Origin: UBA2336 sp049306095
GTDB taxonomy: Bacteria > Bacteroidota > Bacteroidia > Cytophagales > Cyclobacteriaceae
Direction of reading: 5' to 3'
Length of the DNA stretch: 64,000 nucleotides
Assembly (NCBI GenBank): GCA_049306095.1
Contig: JBAQPU010000030.1
Coordinates: 1 to 64,000 of the forward strand
Under the pieces are notes generated by a model, which saw only the letters and a list, made by a program, of their open reading frames with translations, ran no database searches and was not told where the DNA came from. Both the position numbers and the translations under genes were made by a program. This document shows positions 60,772-64,000 of the stretch, piece by piece (position 1 is the stretch's first letter; each line of letters opens with the position of its first letter).

Positions 60772-61209
60772 TTAGTTAAGAGAAAAATTTATGGGTGTTG
60801 AATTGCGCAGGGTATCGTTAACCGGGCAACGATTTTCGATCTCCTCCAGCCATTGCGCTTTGATTTTTTCATCGATGGCACTGGTGGTGGAGAGCCTTAC
60901 ATTGATGTTTTTATAACCGGCCCGGTCGTTGTAGGATTCGCCAAACAAACGTGCAGGATTAATATCGCCATCAATCGCGATCTTGAGGTCCTTTAAGTCG
61001 ATGTTGAATTTTTTAGCGGTAAGGTGTGCCACCACGTTGATACATCCGGCATAGCCGGCCAGAATATATTCGACAGGATTAGGCGCCAGGTTGGTTCCTC
61101 CGAGCGCTTCGGGTTCATCTACAATTAATTTGAATCCGCGGGTTTTAATCTCCGTTCGTGCAGGGGTTTCACTATTCGATTCGATAGAAAATTTTAGTAA
61201 GGTTGACAT
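60772..61209 (-). CDS. OsmC family protein
   Basis: 145 residues. N-P-V-E-Y-I-L-A-G-Y-A-G-C-I-N-V near 42-57 (first Cys) and N-R-C-P-V-N-D-T near 128-135 (second Cys). Thiol-based peroxidase fold. First gene of the sulfur operon, so probably acting on organic hydroperoxides or sulfur compounds made there. Confidence 0.9.
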   Translation of the reverse strand: MSTLLKFSIESNSETPARTEIKTRGFKLIVDEPEALGGTNLAPNPVEYILAGYAGCINVVAHLTAKKFNIDLKDLKIAIDGDINPARLFGESYNDRAGYKNINVRLSTTSAIDEKIKAQWLEEIENRCPVNDTLRNSTPINFSLN

Positions 61210-61305
61210 AACTGTAAAGTCTTTAATTGAAAATTATTTTTTGCTTTTGGGAGAGGGAACATAGCCGTAATCATACCTGTCACATGGCAGACAATAGACT
61301 AGTGT

Positions 61306-61374
61306 GTTGCTGGAAGCGCTTCGCTATCGATTAGCAGCAACAACCTGTACAACAACACATCTTTATGTTGTTGC
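61306..61374 (-). promoter_or_regulatory. Mutually exclusive hairpins overlapping the Cys codons (attenuator-like)
   Basis: On the minus strand: gcaacaac (61374-61367) can pair with gttgttgc (61344-61337) inside the Cys codons. tgttgctg (61342-61335) can instead pair with cagcaaca (61313-61306) beyond the stop. A third option joins gcaacaacat with atgtgttgttg. The choices exclude each other, so a ribosome waiting at the Cys codons would change the fold. Confidence 0.5.
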
Positions 61375-61477
61375 ACGGAAACATGCAAATAAGAGTAGAT
61401 TGAAGGGTGTCGAGAAAAGACGTCAACAAGCCGGTGAGGCCTGAGGTACTGCTGCTTTGAACGGTAAACGATTTCAT
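61331..61477 (-). CDS. Leader peptide ORF with C-terminal poly-cysteine
   Basis: 48 residues, ATG at 61477 about 25 bases behind the riboswitch. Reads M-K-S-F-T-V-Q-S-S-S-T-S-G-L-T, then hydrophobic L-L-T-S-F-L-D-T-L, and ends K-M-C-C-C-T-G-C-C-C followed by TAA. Eight of its 48 residues are Cys, six of them in the last eight positions. The Cys codons are TGT, TGT, TGT, TGT, TGC, TGC. An internal ATG (61360) would give just the nine-residue end. Similar poly-Cys upstream ORFs in mycobacteria attenuate Cys-related operons. Translation here is an inference. Confidence 0.6.
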   Translation of the reverse strand: MKSFTVQSSSTSGLTGLLTSFLDTLQSTLICMFPCNNIKMCCCTGCCC

Positions 61478-61504
61478 TGTAGTAATCGGTTTATAGTTCT
61501 CCAC

Positions 61505-61605
61505 GACAACTTGTCGGGAGCAGGATTTAGCACCTTTTCTCCAACAAGGAGGGGGTTGCTAGCGCGTCCTAGAGCCTGTTCTCTCAGCGCTTCTTTATAA
61601 ATCGA
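61505..61605 (-). ncRNA. SAM-I (S-box) riboswitch
   Basis: On the minus strand: gctgagagaacaggctct, then tagcaacc, cctcc-ttgtt-ggag, and the conserved aaggtgctaaatcctgc, the S-box core in the Bacteroidetes form. It lies between a promoter and the osmC-metY-metX-hom operon, whose enzymes make homocysteine. Exact borders of P1 were not resolved. Confidence 0.9.
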
Positions 61606-61637
61606 TTTGGCGAATTGCCTTCTCGACTATGTTGACA

Positions 61638-61668
61638 CAAACGTAGGGAGCATCTGTAAGGTTTGCAA
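61638..61668 (-). promoter_or_regulatory. Promoter of the sulfur operon leader
   Basis: On the minus strand: ttgc as -33 box (61668-61665) and tacgtttg as -7 box (61645-61638), 20 bases apart, fitting the Bacteroidetes consensus. Transcription would start near 61630, about 25 bases before the riboswitch core. Confidence 0.7.
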
Positions 61669-61712
61669 GTGTTTAAAAAAGAATTTGTAAAAAACTTTTT
61701 TGCTGACGGTTG

Positions 61713-62162
61713 TTAGTATTGTGATTTCTTCAGCAAAACGATCTGCCCGGTGTGGTAGAGATCGTGATGAATAACCCCGTGAAGCATCGTAAAAAACTTG
61801 AATTTCCGGTTGGGAACCACTTCCTGCAACCGGTCATCCGGGGTATCTTCCAGTGCTTTTATAAGTTCTTTCTGACTTTGTTCTAAGTTTGATAACGCAC
61901 GATTCCAATCGGTCTCTTTGGGGAAGTTTTGTTCATCAGAAAGTTCAAAAGTGTCGTTTCCCTTTAGTTTTTCAGTTACGTAATTTCTCTAGGCAGTCAT
62001 GTGAGCCACCAATTCAAGGATGCTGTGGCTGTCTCCAATGCGTGCGTGAACAGCATCTGCGGGGATATCATGTAATGCTTCTTTAACAGAGGGGCCATGC
62101 CAGGCATCTTTTTCAAAAGTATGCTTGAGGATGTTGATGATTTTTTGAATTTCTGAGTTCAC
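61713..62162 (-). pseudogene. DinB-family gene interrupted by an amber codon
   Basis: Read from GTG at 62162 (three bases behind the fabG stop) it gives a DinB-like protein of about 149 residues: I-L-E-L-V-A-H-M-T-A, stop, R-N-Y-V-T-E-K-L near codon 58, later T-M-L-H-G-V-I-H-H-D-L-Y-H-T-G-Q-I near the end. The second His motif is the metal site of DinB/YfiT. The TAG at 61991-61989 stands where homologues have Trp (TGG), so a single base change. No other damage is seen. Either recently inactivated or a sequencing error. Confidence 0.8.
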
Positions 62163-62165
62163 AGA

Positions 62166-62912
62166 TCAGGTGAGCATACCACCATCCACCTGAAGCACCT
62201 GACCGGTGATATAGGTTGATAAATCAGAACCTAAGAACACACAGGCATCCGCCACATCTTCCGGTCTTCCACCACGCTTCAATGGAATAGCATCGCGCCA
62301 GCTTTGTACAGTTTTAGGATCAAGCACGGCAGTCATTTCTGTTTCAATAAATCCGGGAGCGATGGCGTTCGAGCGAATACCGCGCGAACCTAATTCAAGC
62401 GCAACAGATTTTGTAAAGCCGATGATACCTGCCTTTGATGCCGAATAATTTGTTTGCCCTGCATTGCCTTTCAAGCCAACAACAGAAGTCATATTAATAA
62501 TCGAACCGCTTTTCTGTTTCATCATCGGCTTGGTAGCAGCTTTTACTGTATTGAAACAAGATTTCAAATTCACGTTGATTACTTTATCCCAGGCTTCCTC
62601 GGTGATGCGCAACAATAAATTGTCCATGGTAATACCGGCATTGTTCACCAGAATATCCAGGGTTCCGAAATCGGCCACCACATCATTGATCAGTTTTTCA
62701 GCTTGTGCAAAGTCGGAAGCATCAGACCGATAACCTTTTGCTTTCACACCTTTCGAGGCGAGTTCAGTTTCCAGTTTCTGGCCTTGCTCAACACTTGATA
62801 AATAAGTGAACGCAACGTTGGCCCCTTGTTCGGCAAATTTCATGGCAATGGACCTGCCGATGCCTTTGGAGGCTCCGGTTATCAGCGCATTTTTTCCCTG
62901 GAGTAATTTCAT
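62166..62912 (-). CDS. fabG: 3-Oxoacyl-[acyl-carrier-protein] reductase
   Basis: 248 residues, short-chain dehydrogenase. G-A-S-K-G-I-G near 14-20, N-N-A-G-I-T near 90, catalytic Ser (M-T-S-V-V-G), Y-S-A-S-K near 153-157. Fatty-acid elongation cycle. Co-transcribed with the broken DinB gene, separated by three bases. Confidence 0.95.
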   Translation of the reverse strand: MKLLQGKNALITGASKGIGRSIAMKFAEQGANVAFTYLSSVEQGQKLETELASKGVKAKGYRSDASDFAQAEKLINDVVADFGTLDILVNNAGITMDNLLLRITEEAWDKVINVNLKSCFNTVKAATKPMMKQKSGSIINMTSVVGLKGNAGQTNYSASKAGIIGFTKSVALELGSRGIRSNAIAPGFIETEMTAVLDPKTVQSWRDAIPLKRGGRPEDVADACVFLGSDLSTYITGQVLQVDGGMLT

Positions 62913-62997
62913 TTTCTGTTATGGTTTAGAACACAATAGCCAAAAATAGGCATTTCCCCGAACTCATTTTAGCCTTCATTTCTTGGCCAAATCAACT

Positions 62998-63005
62998 TAT
63001 ATTTG
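62998..63005 (+). promoter_or_regulatory. TAnnTTTG promoter box for lpd
   Basis: tatatttg, 23 bases before the ATG; a cttgg about 16 bases upstream may be the -33 region. Confidence 0.6.
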
Positions 63006-63028
63006 CCCGCGTTTAAAACTTCCTTTCT

Positions 63029-64000
63029 ATGTCTAAATATGATCTAATCGTTATTGGTTCCGGTCCCGGTGGTTATGTAGCAGCCATTCGTGCTTCTCAA
63101 TTAGGAATGAAAGTTGGGGTTGTGGAGAAGGCTGAGCTCGGAGGCATTTGTTTGAACTGGGGTTGCATCCCAACTAAGGCACTGCTCAAAAGCGCAAACG
63201 TGTTTGAATACATTCAACACGCGAAAGATTATGGTATTGAAGTGAAAGATGCGAAGGCCGATTTCGGTGGCATCGTTAAAAGAAGTCGTGATGTAGCAAA
63301 CGGAATGAGCAAGGGCATTCAGTTTTTGTTTAAGAAGAATAAGATCGATCATATTGCCGGAACGGGAAAACTTAAAAAAGGTGGCAAGGTTGAAGTAACG
63401 GATGCGGCCGGAAAGAAAACCGATTACGAAGCGAAGAATACGATTGTTGCAACCGGTGGTCGCTCACGCGAATTGCCCAACATTAAAATAGACGGAAAGA
63501 AAATTATTGGCTACCGCGAGGCCATGGTGTTACCTGAACAGCCCAAAAAACTTTTAGTGATTGGGTCAGGAGCCATTGGTGTTGAGTTCGCATACTTTTA
63601 TAATACATTAGGAACGGAGGTAACGATTGTTGAGTTTTTACCAAACGTTGTTCCAGTTGAAGACGTTGAAGTTTCAAAAGCACTTGAGAAGTCATTCAAA
63701 AAAGCTGGAATGACAATTTATACTAGCTCTGAAGTGACCAAGGTGGATACAACAGGCAAAGGATGTGTGGCCACAGTGAAAACACCATCCGGAGAAATTA
63801 AAATTGAAGCTGATGTTGTGTTATCAGCGGTTGGTGTTTCTACCAACATTGAGGGAATTGGATTGGAAGAAGTTGGCGTAAAAACGGATAAAGGAAAGGT
63901 GATTGTAGATGATTTCTACAAAACAAATGTTGCGGGCGTGTACGCGATTGGCGACATCGTAAAGGGACCGGCCCTTGCTCACGTTGCATCAGCGGAAGGA
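63029..64000 (+). CDS. lpd: Dihydrolipoyl dehydrogenase (partial, runs off the right edge)
   Basis: 324 residues visible, all in one frame to the last base. FAD motif G-S-G-P-G-G near 10-15; redox pair G-G-I-C-L-N-W-G-C near 38-46; NAD motif G-S-G-A-I-G-V-E near 179-186; I-G-D-I at about 310. The last ~140 residues (interface and active-site His) lie outside the window. E3 component of 2-oxo acid dehydrogenase complexes, functionally tied to LipB. Confidence 0.95.
   Translation, partial: MSKYDLIVIGSGPGGYVAAIRASQLGMKVGVVEKAELGGICLNWGCIPTKALLKSANVFEYIQHAKDYGIEVKDAKADFGGIVKRSRDVANGMSKGIQFLFKKNKIDHIAGTGKLKKGGKVEVTDAAGKKTDYEAKNTIVATGGRSRELPNIKIDGKKIIGYREAMVLPEQPKKLLVIGSGAIGVEFAYFYNTLGTEVTIVEFLPNVVPVEDVEVSKALEKSFKKAGMTIYTSSEVTKVDTTGKGCVATVKTPSGEIKIEADVVLSAVGVSTNIEGIGLEEVGVKTDKGKVIVDDFYKTNVAGVYAIGDIVKGPALAHVASAEG

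Noticed and set aside
61889..62086. Plus-strand frame of 65 codons opposite the DinB remnant
   Set aside because: The minus strand has a clear DinB pattern; this is its shadow.

Overview
The window is a stretch of chromosome from a member of the Bacteroidota, most likely the order Cytophagales. The reasons are gene content (Bacteroidetes-type TonB, DUF4286, DUF4293, a NusB with a long N-terminal extension, a Rho with a disordered N-terminal insert), promoter-like boxes of the form TAnnTTTG in front of many genes, weak Shine-Dalgarno sites, and numerous short GC-rich palindromic repeats between genes. Most of it is housekeeping core genome.

Layout. 1-0.9 kb: remains of a REP-associated (Y1/IS200-like) transposase, three copies of a palindromic REP-like hairpin and a frameshifted membrane-protein gene. 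0.9-7.7 kb: tonB-like gene, S41 peptidase, uvrA, an acidic-tail protein, and an ECF sigma factor with an overlapping anti-sigma-like gene. 7.7-19.7 kb: a glycosyltransferase, polyprenyl synthetase, a GxxExxY gene, RNase R, a DnaQ-like exonuclease, a small membrane protein plus ABC ATPase, lipB, an SIS isomerase, yraN, a MORN-like secreted protein and htpG. 19.8-30 kb: DUF4293, thiolase, a four-helix-bundle (S23) gene, truA, two ABC exporters around an outer-membrane-type protein, leucine dehydrogenase and nusB. 30-38.5 kb: ytxH, DUF1573, yajC, ybbR and coaE, then a complete RND efflux operon (adaptor, pump, TolC). 38.8-50 kb: scpA, dxs, an alpha/beta hydrolase, a membrane/zinc-ribbon protein, an M28 peptidase, tRNA-His, dihydroorotase, a DEAD-box helicase, a secreted unknown and a GH18 chitinase. 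50.4-57 kb: rho, serS, a prolyl oligopeptidase, a GNAT enzyme and small conserved genes. 57-64 kb: a sulfur/methionine operon (osmC, metY, metX, hom), a nonsense-interrupted DinB gene, fabG and the start of lpd, which runs off the right edge.

Most interesting regulatory signal: upstream of osmC-metY-metX-hom, on the minus strand, lie in order a TAnnTTTG promoter, a SAM-I (S-box) riboswitch, and a 48-codon leader ORF ending in Cys-Cys-Cys-Thr-Gly-Cys-Cys-Cys-stop. The Cys codons lie in sequence that can pair either with an upstream or a downstream segment. This looks like dual sensing of SAM and of cysteine (charged tRNA-Cys) by one leader.

Most interesting structural signal: two unrelated single-gene cassettes of about 435-440 bp, one GxxExxY and one four-helix bundle. 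Each is bounded by 20-24 nt imperfect inverted repeats, inserted exactly between the stop codon of one gene and the start codon of the next, in the direction of transcription, with its own stop codon inside the downstream repeat. They resemble the intervening sequences of 23S rRNA but sit inside protein-coding operons.

Other points of note are a dispersed palindromic element inserted in frame in uvrA, palindromes nested in other palindromes, and a tRNA-His whose 3' end is duplicated and whose acceptor stem is imperfect.
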